In this document: positions 8,909 through 17,251 of the stretch, piece by piece
Position numbering within the stretch: the first letter of the stretch is position 1
Layout of the letters: every line of letters starts with the position of its first letter
Assembly (NCBI GenBank): GCA_018883865.1
Contig: JAHLFI010000052.1
Coordinates: 1 to 54,427 of the forward strand
DNA from: Candidatus Oceanisphaera merdipullorum
Lineage (GTDB): Bacteria; Pseudomonadota; Gammaproteobacteria; Enterobacterales; Aeromonadaceae
Length of the DNA: 54,427 nt
Reading direction: 5' to 3'
Made by a program: the position numbers and the translations under genes
The notes under the pieces: model-generated
What the model saw: only the letters and a program-made list of their open reading frames with translations
Database searches by the model: none
Told to the model about the DNA's origin: nothing

Positions 8909-9859
8909 TCATATCCCCATTGCTGGGGGCAGGACCGATAATGGGTCCATATGAATAATAATATCTGTGTTAGGAAATAACCGCTCCAACTCCTGTTCGG
9001 CGTTAAGAGCAATTTGATGCGCCTGCACTAAGGGTAAATTATCATCCAGCTCAAGATGTAGCTGAATAAAACGGGTTGCCCCAGACTGACGAGTCCGCAA
9101 GTCATGCAAACCATGTACCCCTGCTACCGCCAAACACGCATCAATGATGCGCCTTTGCTCGGTATCCGGCAACTGATGATCTAAGAGCATCTGTACCGCA
9201 TCATAACCAATTTTTAGTGCACCTTTAAGAATATAGCCGCCAATTAATAGCGCAAACAAGCCGTCCGCCCAATGAAAACCCTGCCAAGCAAGGCCAATGG
9301 CCAACAAAACGCCTACGTTCAATAAGATATCGGATCTGTAGTGCAGCTGATCGGCACGGATTGCCAACGACTGGGTTTTTCTGATCACATAGCCTTGGTA
9401 GATAACCAGCACCAAGGTAACCGTAATAGAGAATAAGATAACGCCTATGCCAATTCCTGCATGGCTGACCGACTGCGTATTAAGCAGCCTCGAGATACCG
9501 GTGATCATCAGGAAAATAGCCGAGGCACTGATAAACGCCGACTGCGCCAAGCCCGCCAATGACTCCGCCTTGCCGTGCCCAAAGCTGTGTTCTTTGTCAG
9601 CCGGCACCAAGGCATAACGAATGGCCATCAGGTTAATGAAAGAGGCACTAATATCCAACAATGAATCGGTGAGCGAGGCCAGCATACTGGCCGAATCCGT
9701 ATAGAACCAAGCCAGCAGCTTAGTCACTATCATAAGACCAGCTGCTACCATGGCCGCCTTAGCCGCCCCCGTCACTAGCTTGTGGTAAGTCGCGGACTCA
9801 GAAATTACCTCATCGACACTCTGCACTGCAAACCCCTTATTCACATAGCTGTACGTCAT
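8909..9859 (-). CDS. fieF: Cation-efflux pump FieF (CDF family)
   Basis: Homodimeric proton-coupled exporter of divalent cations (Zn, Fe, Cd) of the YiiP/FieF group. Six membrane helices are followed by a cytoplasmic metallochaperone-like domain. The transport-site residues are present as D65/D69 in TM2 (DSLLD) and H173/D177 in TM5 (HYRSD); the loop site reads D88, H91, H95 (DKEHSFGH). The C-terminal domain keeps DLRTRQSGATRFIQLHLELD. At 316 residues it is slightly longer than E. coli FieF (300) because of about 20 extra N-terminal residues; there is no better internal start, and the ribosome binding site is weak. Probably cotranscribed with cysE. Confidence 0.92.
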   Translation of the reverse strand: MTYSYVNKGFAVQSVDEVISESATYHKLVTGAAKAAMVAAGLMIVTKLLAWFYTDSASMLASLTDSLLDISASFINLMAIRYALVPADKEHSFGHGKAESLAGLAQSAFISASAIFLMITGISRLLNTQSVSHAGIGIGVILFSITVTLVLVIYQGYVIRKTQSLAIRADQLHYRSDILLNVGVLLAIGLAWQGFHWADGLFALLIGGYILKGALKIGYDAVQMLLDHQLPDTEQRRIIDACLAVAGVHGLHDLRTRQSGATRFIQLHLELDDNLPLVQAHQIALNAEQELERLFPNTDIIIHMDPLSVLPPAMGI

Positions 9860-9907
9860 GCGCCGTACGCAGTCTGCTAAGTCCTGTTAGTCTTGCTGTT
9901 GGCCGTT

Positions 9908-9924
9908 AACTTACGGCTTACAGC
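9908..9924. repeat. Copy of a dispersed TAAGCCGT-type motif
   Basis: TTACGGCTTAC here is the reverse complement of a motif also found at 7661-7675 and, as TAAGCCGTCAG, at 7570-7580 and 28446-28456. All copies are intergenic. The function is unknown. Confidence 0.4.
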
Positions 9925-9964
9925 GTAAAACTTAGCTCTGCTCTACGAGCTATTTACCGCCAGC

Positions 9965-10429
9965 CTATTTGCCGCCAATAAAGTCATGTTGGCGCCACGC
10001 TTCGTAGCTGATGATGGCCACCGCATTCGACAAATTCAAGCTGCGGCTATCGGCTTGCATGGGAATACGAATACGAAACTCAGGTTCAATATTCGCCAAA
10101 ACCGACTCCGGCAGGCCGCGAGTTTCGGGACCAAATAGCAGCACGTCACCCGCCTGATAACTGGCTTTACTATGACATTGGCTGCCTTTGGTGGTGCAGG
10201 CGAAAATACGCTTGCCGCTCACCGCCAGCAAGAAGGCCTCATAGTCTTTGTGCAGCGAAATACGACCAAAATCAGCGTAATCTAGGCCTGCGCGACGTAA
10301 ACGCTTTTCCTCCAGTTGAAAACCCATGGGTTCAATTAGGTGCAAGTGGCTGCCATTGTTACGTGCCAAGCGCATAATATTACCGGTATTAGGTGCGATT
10401 TCGGGTTCATAGAGCGCAATCTCAAACAT
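9965..10429 (-). CDS. trmL: tRNA (cytidine(34)-2'-O)-methyltransferase TrmL
   Basis: SPOUT-class enzyme that 2'-O-methylates the wobble base of tRNA-Leu isoacceptors using S-adenosylmethionine. The start at 10429 gives [21 protein letters not shown], the family N-terminus, and 154 residues (E. coli 157). The C-terminal trefoil-knot cofactor site is visible: [11 protein letters not shown], then IRIPM and [11 protein letters not shown]. Its ATG overlaps the last bases of the dinF-like gene by 8 bases, so the two are probably translationally coupled. Longer in-frame starts would extend into dinF and lack support. Confidence 0.95.
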   Translation of the reverse strand: MFEIALYEPEIAPNTGNIMRLARNNGSHLHLIEPMGFQLEEKRLRRAGLDYADFGRISLHKDYEAFLLAVSGKRIFACTTKGSQCHSKASYQAGDVLLFGPETRGLPESVLANIEPEFRIRIPMQADSRSLNLSNAVAIISYEAWRQHDFIGGK

Positions 10430-11795
10430 GATGTTTTTCTCTTGTAACGTCGTCATGACTAATAAATCCCTGGCCTCGTTCCAATCGCCACCAGGCACAG
10501 CCCAAGGTAAGGCCTCGCGCTAGCATAAAACACAACATGGAAAACCAGAGGCCATGATTGCCCAGCTCTTGACTGAAATACCAGACCGGAAAGAAGACCC
10601 CGAACGTGGAGATCAACATCATATCGCGCATCTCGGTGCCACGCGTAGTGCCGATGAAAATACCGTCCAAAATAAAACACCAACAGGCGGCCAATGGCAT
10701 CAAGACTAACCAAGGCAAGTAGCGTACCGCCTGATCTCGCACCTCAGTAATAGTGGTGATTAAGCCAATAAGCTCGGGGCCTAGCAGAGCGAACACCAGC
10801 ACAAACAAGAGTGCGACCAGCGCCCCCCAAAATAGGTTTAAGCCGCAGGCTAAGCGAAACTCGAGCCGACTACGCGCACCCACCGCCCTGCCCACCATGG
10901 CTTCCACGGCATAGGCAAAACCATCCAAGCCAAAAGAAATAAACATCAAGAAGTTCATTAATACGGCGTTGGCGGCCAACACCTCATCGCCGAGGCGTGC
11001 GCCCTGAATGGTCATAAAAGCGAAGGTAAGCTGCAAACACAGAGCTCGGATAAAGATGTCGCGATTGAGGCCCAGTAACTGCTTGAATGCGGCGAGATTT
11101 AAGCAGGTCGTCCAAAAGCCAGCCTTCGGCCAAATGGCGCGTTTTTGCAGGGTACGCCACACCAGCCAAGCGCCCAGTGCCGTGGCTAAATAGTCCGCCA
11201 AAACGGAAGCTGCGGCGGCACCTTTCACCTGCCAGCCTAGGCCTAAGACAAACCACACATCGAGCACGATATTCACGCCGTTGCCCAAGATCAATAACAG
11301 CATAGGCGCGCGAGCATTTTGATTACCCAGCAGCCAACCCAGTAAAACTAAGTTGGATAAGGCTGCAGGTGCACTCCAAATCCGCACCGATACATAGTCA
11401 CGGGCATACTGCTGCACCAAGTCACTGCCACCCATCAGCCAAAACGCCACATCGATAATGGGCTTTTGTAGCAGCAAAATAACCAGCGCCAGCCCCCACG
11501 CCAACACCAAACCTCGTACCAGCACTTGCAACAATTTAGCCTCATCGCCGGCGCCAAAAGCCTGTGCCGCGAGACCTGTGGTCGACATGCGCAAGAAACC
11601 CAACAACCAAAAAATCAGGCTGATAATAGTGGCACCCACAGCCACGCCACCTAAGTAATAGGCTTTATCCAGATGACCGATAACTATGGTGTCTACTAGG
11701 CCGAGTAAGGGCACCGTAATATTGGACAGCACCATAGGCAGCGCCAGCATAAAAACCTGACGGTGGCGGGCGACGCTAAAAAAAGAGGGAGGCAT
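10422..11795 (-). CDS. dinF: MATE-family efflux protein, DinF type
   Basis: A 457-residue integral membrane protein with about twelve hydrophobic helices in two MatE repeats, typical of Na+ or H+ coupled multidrug and toxic-compound exporters. The N-terminal [20 protein letters not shown] and the [13 protein letters not shown] segment resemble DinF rather than NorM. In E. coli and Vibrio dinF adjoins lexA; here lexA lies 9 kb away and no CTGT-N8-ACAG box was noticed upstream, so SOS control is not evident. The ATG at 11795 lacks a strong ribosome binding site. The next gene downstream, trmL, overlaps it. Confidence 0.88.
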   Translation of the reverse strand: MPPSFFSVARHRQVFMLALPMVLSNITVPLLGLVDTIVIGHLDKAYYLGGVAVGATIISLIFWLLGFLRMSTTGLAAQAFGAGDEAKLLQVLVRGLVLAWGLALVILLLQKPIIDVAFWLMGGSDLVQQYARDYVSVRIWSAPAALSNLVLLGWLLGNQNARAPMLLLILGNGVNIVLDVWFVLGLGWQVKGAAAASVLADYLATALGAWLVWRTLQKRAIWPKAGFWTTCLNLAAFKQLLGLNRDIFIRALCLQLTFAFMTIQGARLGDEVLAANAVLMNFLMFISFGLDGFAYAVEAMVGRAVGARSRLEFRLACGLNLFWGALVALLFVLVFALLGPELIGLITTITEVRDQAVRYLPWLVLMPLAACWCFILDGIFIGTTRGTEMRDMMLISTFGVFFPVWYFSQELGNHGLWFSMLCFMLARGLTLGCAWWRLERGQGFISHDDVTREKHHV

Positions 11796-11935
11796 AATGA
11801 GTACTTACTTAAAGGCAGTGAAGAATACAGAGTAAAGGGTGAAGCAGATAACACTCAGTCATCAACTGCGGCACACTGACTGACGTCTGGGTGTTATGTC
11901 GCCCATCTTGCCTTTTCTCATTAACGCTTCAGGAG

Positions 11936-12583
11936 TTAGCCGCGCCAGCGGGCCAAAATGCTGGAAAAGTTTTTCACCAACTCGGGGCCATTCACTAAGG
12001 GCATTTCGGTTTTTTCATCAAAATCTGGTCTAAACGAGGCATGCAGCTCACCCTTAGGGTTAACCAGCGCGATGGACGCGGACTGATCCACTAAGTAGTT
12101 ATCGTCTTCACGATCAAAGATGCCATAAATTAAGCCCAGTTGCTGTACGGCAGGCATCAGTTGCTCATGCTCAGCGGTCACGGCAATAAAGTGGGGATTA
12201 AAATACTCGGTATAAGCTTTTAAACGCTCAGGCGTATCACGCGCCGGATCAGCGGACACAAACACCACCTGCACGTTATCGCTAAGCGCGGTTAGCTCAG
12301 GATAAATACGCGACAAGTCCGATAAAGTGGTTGGGCAAATATCGGGGCAAAAGGTATAGCCGACAAACACCAGACTCCAATGACCTTTAAAATTTTCTTC
12401 GGTAAAAGGCTCGGCTGTGCCCGCGGTTAAAGCAAAAGCAGTTAAGGCTTGTGCCTCTGGATACAACACCACTGCATCGGTCAGGCTATTTTTTTTATCT
12501 GCATACCAAGCGCCGCCACTCAAGGTACCGATCAACAGCACTATCAGTGCCAGTACCCATATCCATCGATTAGTTTTAGCCAT
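11936..12583 (-). CDS. SCO1/SenC-family copper chaperone for cytochrome c oxidase
   Basis: Sco proteins are membrane-anchored thioredoxin-fold chaperones that deliver copper to the CuA site of subunit II. The 215-residue product has an N-terminal anchor (about 8-27), the conserved [10 protein letters not shown] motif with C79 and C83, and the [14 protein letters not shown] block. The expected third copper ligand, the His of the usual VDHSA sequence, reads Gln167 here (YLVDQSAS; codon CAG at 12083-12085). This may weaken copper binding or indicate a redox role. It is the last gene of the oxidase operon and overlaps ctaB by 8 bases. Confidence 0.92.
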   Translation of the reverse strand: MAKTNRWIWVLALIVLLIGTLSGGAWYADKKNSLTDAVVLYPEAQALTAFALTAGTAEPFTEENFKGHWSLVFVGYTFCPDICPTTLSDLSRIYPELTALSDNVQVVFVSADPARDTPERLKAYTEYFNPHFIAVTAEHEQLMPAVQQLGLIYGIFDREDDNYLVDQSASIALVNPKGELHASFRPDFDEKTEMPLVNGPELVKNFSSILARWRG

Positions 12584-13535
12584 AATTAATCCAGTGATCC
12601 GCCAATATCAGCACAAACAGCCACATGAGGTGACTAATTGAAAAGTGGAAGCAGTGTAATGCGGTTTGAGCATCAGGTCTAAACTTCAGCCGCCAAGCCC
12701 ACTGCATAAATCGTAAATTCAGCAAGCTTGCCCCGAATAGATAGAGTAAACCCGACATACCCACAGCCCACGGTAACACGCACACTAAAGTTAACAACAA
12801 GGTATATAGCAAGATGCAGGTTTTGGTGAACTCAATACCGTGAGTGACCGGCAGCATAGGCACACCAGCCTTGACATAGTCGTCGCGCCTATGGATGGCC
12901 AACGCCCAAAAATGCGGCGGCGTCCAAACGAAGATAATCATTACTAATAGCAGCGCATGGCCATGAAACTCGCCGGTAATGGCGGTCCAGCCGAGTAATG
13001 GCGGCATGGCGCCCGCCAACCCACCGATCACAATATTTTGTGGCGTGGCCCGTTTTAGCCACACCGTATACACAACCGCATAGCCCAACAAAGAAGCCAA
13101 GGTTAGCCAAGCGGTCAAGGCATTCACCCACACCAATAAGATGGCAAAGCCAATGGCTGATAGCGTAAGCGCAAAGGCCAAGGCCGCGCCACTGCTCACT
13201 CGTCCTTGGGCCACAGGCCTGTGGTAGGTACGCGCCATTTGAATATCGATACGCCTGTCTAACACGTGATTAATAGCCGCCGCACCTCCTGCCATTAAGC
13301 CGATGCCGAACGTGGCCACCGCCACCTGCAGCAAGCTCGGCACTATCTCGGTTAAATACATGCCCACCACTGCGGTGAGCAAAATCAGCGCTACCACCTT
13401 TGGTTTGGTCAGCGCCCAGTAGTCGGCCCAGCTTGCGGCCTTGCGGGTGCTATTTACTGCTTGGCTATTTGAATCTACTGCCGCCTTGCTAGCCCTTACT
13501 GTCTCGTTCCTAATAGACACTGCGTTCCTAGCCAT
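12576..13535 (-). CDS. ctaB: Protoheme IX farnesyltransferase (heme O synthase)
   Basis: UbiA-superfamily membrane enzyme (CtaB/CyoE) that adds a farnesyl group to protoheme to give heme O, which CtaA then oxidises to heme A. About nine membrane helices are predicted. The prenyl-diphosphate motif reads NHVLDRRID around residue 88, with the RPVAQGR element after it, and the second motif region follows [17 protein letters not shown]. The 319-residue form starting at 13535 has a near-perfect AAGGGAGG 4 bases upstream, inside ctaA, so the 40-base overlap with ctaA looks genuine and the roughly 38-residue hydrophilic N-terminal extension is probably translated. Confidence 0.95.
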   Translation of the reverse strand: MARNAVSIRNETVRASKAAVDSNSQAVNSTRKAASWADYWALTKPKVVALILLTAVVGMYLTEIVPSLLQVAVATFGIGLMAGGAAAINHVLDRRIDIQMARTYHRPVAQGRVSSGAALAFALTLSAIGFAILLVWVNALTAWLTLASLLGYAVVYTVWLKRATPQNIVIGGLAGAMPPLLGWTAITGEFHGHALLLVMIIFVWTPPHFWALAIHRRDDYVKAGVPMLPVTHGIEFTKTCILLYTLLLTLVCVLPWAVGMSGLLYLFGASLLNLRFMQWAWRLKFRPDAQTALHCFHFSISHLMWLFVLILADHWINYG

Positions 13536-14548
13536 GTCGCCTCCCTTACTAGCCAGAGTCGCTCACCCAAACCGGTGACTAACAACAATAACAAAGCCGC
13601 CCCCCCATTGTGTGCCACTGCCAGCGGCAAAGGTAATCGCCACCAAACATTGGCCACGCCCAGCGCCACCTGCAATACCACGCCCAGCGCCAGCAAGACG
13701 CTCAAGAATTGCAGCTCTCGCACTTGGCTACATCGCCACGCCAGTGTTAATAACAGTAGGGTCGTCACCATGGCCCACAGCCGATGAGCCACATGAATAG
13801 TGATCCGCTCCTCGGCGCTTAATACTCCATATTGATAACTCACAGCAGGCATACCGTGAGGATGAAAGGCGCTCCATTGCCACTGACTAAGCCAGTCTCC
13901 TTGGCACACCGGCAGCTCAACACAGGCGAGCGCCGCATAGTTAGCAGCCGTCCAACCACCGAGCGCAATTTGTATTATTAGCACCAAGAGCGCCAGCCAC
14001 CATAACGCCAGTAAGTGTTGACCAGAATGTGGGCGAGCGCCCGTTCCAGAATTCACGCTTAGGTATGAACCAGAGCGATTAGGCACCATTGGCCGCGTAC
14101 GGCGTAATAATAAAAACAGCAGCGCCAAAATACTCAAGCCGCCCAGCAGATGACCGAGCACGACAAAGGGCAGCAAGTTCAAGGTCACGCTCAACATGCC
14201 TAAGCTGGCTTGCACAATAACCAAGGCCAGTAACAGCCAAGCCCCAGAACGATATGCCCGATGGCGAGCCCGTAAGGAGCAAAGGGCCAACACTAAGATG
14301 CTTAAGCCTAAGCTACCCGCCGCATAACGATGCAGCATTTCATTGCTTGCCTTATTAATATCCAGTGGCCGTTCGGGAAAACGACTGACCGCCAGCTGCT
14401 GCTCAGATACGGTTTGGGGCACGGCATTAAAGCCATAACAGCCAGGCCAATCTGGGCAACCAAGGCCTGCATCGGTTAAACGCGTGTAAGCGCCCAGCAG
14501 CACCACTAGCAGCGTCAACACAAAGGAAAATAAACAAAGCAGGCGCAT
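13496..14548 (-). CDS. ctaA: Heme A synthase (COX15/CtaA)
   Basis: Integral membrane protein that oxidises the C8 methyl group of heme O to make heme A for the aa3 oxidase. Eight hydrophobic helices are visible, with family motifs [21 protein letters not shown] near the N-terminus, [16 protein letters not shown], a Cys pair (CVELPVC) in the second half, and VAHRLWA. I chose the ATG at 14548 (350 residues) because AAGGAG sits about 6 bases upstream; the GTG at 14554 would fuse with that site. It starts 9 bases past the preceding gene's stop and overlaps ctaB by 40 bases. Confidence 0.94.
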   Translation of the reverse strand: MRLLCLFSFVLTLLVVLLGAYTRLTDAGLGCPDWPGCYGFNAVPQTVSEQQLAVSRFPERPLDINKASNEMLHRYAAGSLGLSILVLALCSLRARHRAYRSGAWLLLALVIVQASLGMLSVTLNLLPFVVLGHLLGGLSILALLFLLLRRTRPMVPNRSGSYLSVNSGTGARPHSGQHLLALWWLALLVLIIQIALGGWTAANYAALACVELPVCQGDWLSQWQWSAFHPHGMPAVSYQYGVLSAEERITIHVAHRLWAMVTTLLLLTLAWRCSQVRELQFLSVLLALGVVLQVALGVANVWWRLPLPLAVAHNGGAALLLLLVTGLGERLWLVREATWLGTQCLLGTRQ

Positions 14549-14557
14549 GACCACTCC

Positions 14558-15079
14558 TTATCCGGCGCGAGAATACGTCAGTAAACGGCGTAAATCCTTA
14601 AGCAGCGCTTTGGCCATAATGGGCGCTTGCGGTGGCTGATCTTGTAATAGCTGCTCTGGTGATGGCGAATCAGATAACGGATAACGCAGGACCAGCGAGC
14701 CGGGCGGATCCGCGATATAAACGAAGCCGGTGCTGAGATCACTCGTGGCCGGCGTGAGCAGCAGCCGTACTCTCTGGCCGTCTCGGCCCAAGGCCAGTAA
14801 AACCGGCGCCAATAACGACTCGGCTTGCGAGCAAGCCACACAGTTAGCGGCTTGGGGCACGATTAAGCGCCACTGAGTATCGGCCGCCACCTGCCCCGTC
14901 ACCCATTGTCCTTGATTGTTTACCCCTGCCGTAAACCAGCCTAGCTGCAAGGTCAGCCAAGCCAAAACCACAGGAAATGAAAATACCAAGCCCAAGGCGA
15001 TAAGCGTGTAATAACGGGGTCGGGAATGACGCCGCTGGCTCTGCTTAGATTGAGGCTGGGGCTGGAAGTTAGTTGGCAT
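14558..15079 (-). CDS. Membrane-anchored thioredoxin-like protein of the cox operon (unknown)
   Basis: A 173-residue protein with a basic N-terminal tail, one membrane helix (about 31-50) and an extracytoplasmic domain containing NCVACSQ (C80, C83), then FVYIADPPGSLVLRYPL and a C-terminal LLKDLRRLLTYSR. The order CxxC, a strand with Asp-Pro-x-Gly, and a KDLRRLL helix recalls the Sco-like/thioredoxin fold proteins that sit between SURF1 and ctaA in Shewanella- and Pseudomonas-type cox operons; this is recalled, not searched. The ATG at 15079 has GGAGG 5 bases upstream and overlaps SURF1 by 11 bases. A role in oxidase metal-centre assembly is an inference from context. Confidence 0.85.
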   Translation of the reverse strand: MPTNFQPQPQSKQSQRRHSRPRYYTLIALGLVFSFPVVLAWLTLQLGWFTAGVNNQGQWVTGQVAADTQWRLIVPQAANCVACSQAESLLAPVLLALGRDGQRVRLLLTPATSDLSTGFVYIADPPGSLVLRYPLSDSPSPEQLLQDQPPQAPIMAKALLKDLRRLLTYSRAG

Positions 15080-15761
15080 CACGCCTCCGGTAGTAACAAA
15101 ACGCGGCAATACACACAGCTAGCGCCATTAGCAACCATTGCACCGCGTAGCCAATATGTTTCTCTGGCCCCATCACCACCGGCTGCCAGGGTTCATCTTC
15201 AGTACCCTGTTCGTCACTGGATAGTTTTAAGACGAAGGGCAGCACAGGCTCGCCCCAGATTTGTGTTAATAAAGCAGGCGTTAAACTGGGTACTAAAGGA
15301 TAGCTGGCAATGAAGGTGAACTGGCCTAACGAGAGTGGCGGCTGATACGGTCGAACTAGATGCCCAGAGAGCGACAGGGACGTAGTGATGGCAGGAATTG
15401 CGGGTAACTGACGCCTGTCCACCTCGGCTGCCCACCAACCGGTATCAACCATCAGCAAACCCTGCGGCGTGAGCAAGGCGCGAATTAATCGATAACCCAC
15501 CCGCCCTGCTTGTATTTGGTTATCGAGAAAGACCTCACGTCCAGATAAGTAGCGCCCCTGAGTCGCCAGTCGATAACCAAAGGGAGACTCCATGGCACTG
15601 GCTTGGTTTAAGCTAATATCACTGTTGCGACGCTGCTGCCACTCGACGATTAACTGGCGTTTTTCTTCGGCACGGGACAATTGCCAACCCGCCATGCCCA
15701 GCATCACTAGGCTGAGCAGTGCGGTGAGCATCAACAAACCGACGTCCTTTCTTTTGCTCAA
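15069..15761 (-). CDS. SURF1-family cytochrome oxidase biogenesis protein
   Basis: SURF1 (Shy1) proteins help insert heme a into subunit I. The 230-residue product has the classical hairpin layout: a membrane helix at each end (about 8-25 and 205-222) and a central extracytoplasmic domain with the GRYL, EVFLDNQ, GYRL and VDTGWW elements; GPEKHIGYAVQWLLMA precedes the last helix. The start codon is TTG at 15761, preceded by GGGAG at a good distance; no better ATG exists before residue 11. An 80-base gap separates it from ctaE, and it overlaps the following gene. Confidence 0.9.
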   Translation of the reverse strand: MSKRKDVGLLMLTALLSLVMLGMAGWQLSRAEEKRQLIVEWQQRRNSDISLNQASAMESPFGYRLATQGRYLSGREVFLDNQIQAGRVGYRLIRALLTPQGLLMVDTGWWAAEVDRRQLPAIPAITTSLSLSGHLVRPYQPPLSLGQFTFIASYPLVPSLTPALLTQIWGEPVLPFVLKLSSDEQGTEDEPWQPVVMGPEKHIGYAVQWLLMALAVCIAAFCYYRRRDAN

Positions 15762-15841
15762 TATTCAGTCTCCCTGTCTCATGCTGTAAGGGCGAAAGGT
15801 GAGGGACGCGAGATTAGACAGCCCTCCTCCCGCATCAAGTT

Positions 15842-16711
15842 TCACAGCACGTATACCGTCATAAACAGCGCCAGCCACACCAAATCCACGAAATGCCAAT
15901 ACCAAGCTGCCGCCTGAAAACCAAAATGTTGCGCCGAAGTGAAATCTCCTCTTTGTACCCTAAGCCACATAGTCACCAGCAATAGCGTACCCAAGATCAC
16001 GTGCGCGCCATGAAAACCGGTCAATAAAAAGAAGGTATTACCATAGATACCAGAATCCAATTTAAGCCCTAACTCCTGATAGGCATGGCTGTATTCCCAC
16101 GTTTGTAAGACTAAGAAAGTGATACCTAATAGCGCTGTGCACCCCAACCACAGCGCCAGATTATTACGCCGGTTATGCAGTAACGCCCGATGCGCAACAT
16201 ACAAGGTAAGCGATGAGGTGAGCAGCACTAGGGTGTTAATCAGCGGCAAGCCAAACCAACTCATGGCCGCTGTCTTAGTGCCCCCCGGCGTCAGCAGCAT
16301 AGGCCAGTCGGGAACGAAATTTGGCCAGAGCACCGCATGGGTCATGGCATTATTGCTGGCCCCGCCTAACCAAGGCACCACTAAAATGCGAATGTAAAAT
16401 AGCGCGCCAAACAGTCCCATAAAAAACATCAGTTCGGAAAAAATAAACCAGCTCATACCGAGACGAAAAGAACGGTGCATCTGCGTGCTATATAAACCAG
16501 ACTTTGACTCTTGGATGACGTTGCCAAACCAGCCAAATAACATGACTACCATCACCAACACGCCCAAGCTAAACATGATGTACCCAGCAAAAGAGGCTAA
16601 TCCCGACACCCAAAGTCCGGCACCCGCGGCTAACAAAAACAACCCCAGCGCGCCCATTAACGGCCAGGGGCTTTGACTCGGAACATAATACGGCTGAAAT
16701 TTAACCGACAT
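15842..16711 (-). CDS. ctaE: Cytochrome c oxidase subunit III
   Basis: Subunit III of the aa3-type oxidase stabilises subunit I and proton uptake. The 289-residue sequence has seven hydrophobic helices, with family hallmarks SFRLGMSWFIFSELMFF (the glutamate of helix III), TPGGTKTAA, QTWEYSHA and the C-terminal GFHGAHVILGT and YWHFVDLVWLALF. The N-terminus (KFQPYYVPSQSPWPLMG) also matches proteobacterial CtaE. It starts 15 bases after ctaG. The length is normal for this longer proteobacterial form. Confidence 0.96.
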   Translation of the reverse strand: MSVKFQPYYVPSQSPWPLMGALGLFLLAAGAGLWVSGLASFAGYIMFSLGVLVMVVMLFGWFGNVIQESKSGLYSTQMHRSFRLGMSWFIFSELMFFMGLFGALFYIRILVVPWLGGASNNAMTHAVLWPNFVPDWPMLLTPGGTKTAAMSWFGLPLINTLVLLTSSLTLYVAHRALLHNRRNNLALWLGCTALLGITFLVLQTWEYSHAYQELGLKLDSGIYGNTFFLLTGFHGAHVILGTLLLVTMWLRVQRGDFTSAQHFGFQAAAWYWHFVDLVWLALFMTVYVL

Positions 16712-16726
16712 GCTTGCCTCCTTGGC

Positions 16727-17251
16727 CTAGCCACTGTTGGCTCTATCACTGATGTCATACAAAGTGTACGACAGCGTAAATACTTCTATGTCTGCCGGCA
16801 GCATACGATCCACATAAAAACGCATCGGCATTATGGCCTCACCGCGTGCCGCCAAAGGCTGTTCTTGAAAACAGAAACACTCGGTTTTGCGCAAGTAACT
16901 GGCGGCGCGACCCGGTGAAACCGAGGGAATGGCCCGCAGTACTTGGGCTTTGCCACTGGGATTAGTCACCGTAAAATCAACCTGATGCATAGCACCAAGC
17001 TGTACCTGTAAATGCTGCACCGACGCAGTAAACTCCCCTTGCAGTCCCGTACTCTTATAAGTAACAAACTCCACCATCACTTGGCGCTGCGCATCTATTT
17101 CTCGGGACTCTGCCACCGCTTGCGTGGCTGTTTTACCGTTCAGGCCTGTGATATCGCAGAACACGTCATATAAAGGCACTAACAAAAAGCCAAAGCCAAA
17201 CATAGCCACGGCTAATAGCGTTAACTGCAGAGCCTTACGATCGCGCGTCAT
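16727..17251 (-). CDS. ctaG: Cytochrome c oxidase assembly protein CtaG/Cox11
   Basis: Cox11-type copper chaperone that delivers Cu(I) to the CuB site of subunit I. The 174-residue product has an N-terminal membrane anchor (about 8-28) ending in VPLYDVFCDITGLNG, and a beta-sandwich domain with the copper-binding CFCF (C125, C127) followed by E-Q-P-L, and MPMRFYVD. All are diagnostic. The gene overlaps ctaD by 17 bases, so translation is probably coupled to that of its client subunit. Confidence 0.96.
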   Translation of the reverse strand: MTRDRKALQLTLLAVAMFGFGFLLVPLYDVFCDITGLNGKTATQAVAESREIDAQRQVMVEFVTYKSTGLQGEFTASVQHLQVQLGAMHQVDFTVTNPSGKAQVLRAIPSVSPGRAASYLRKTECFCFQEQPLAARGEAIMPMRFYVDRMLPADIEVFTLSYTLYDISDRANSG

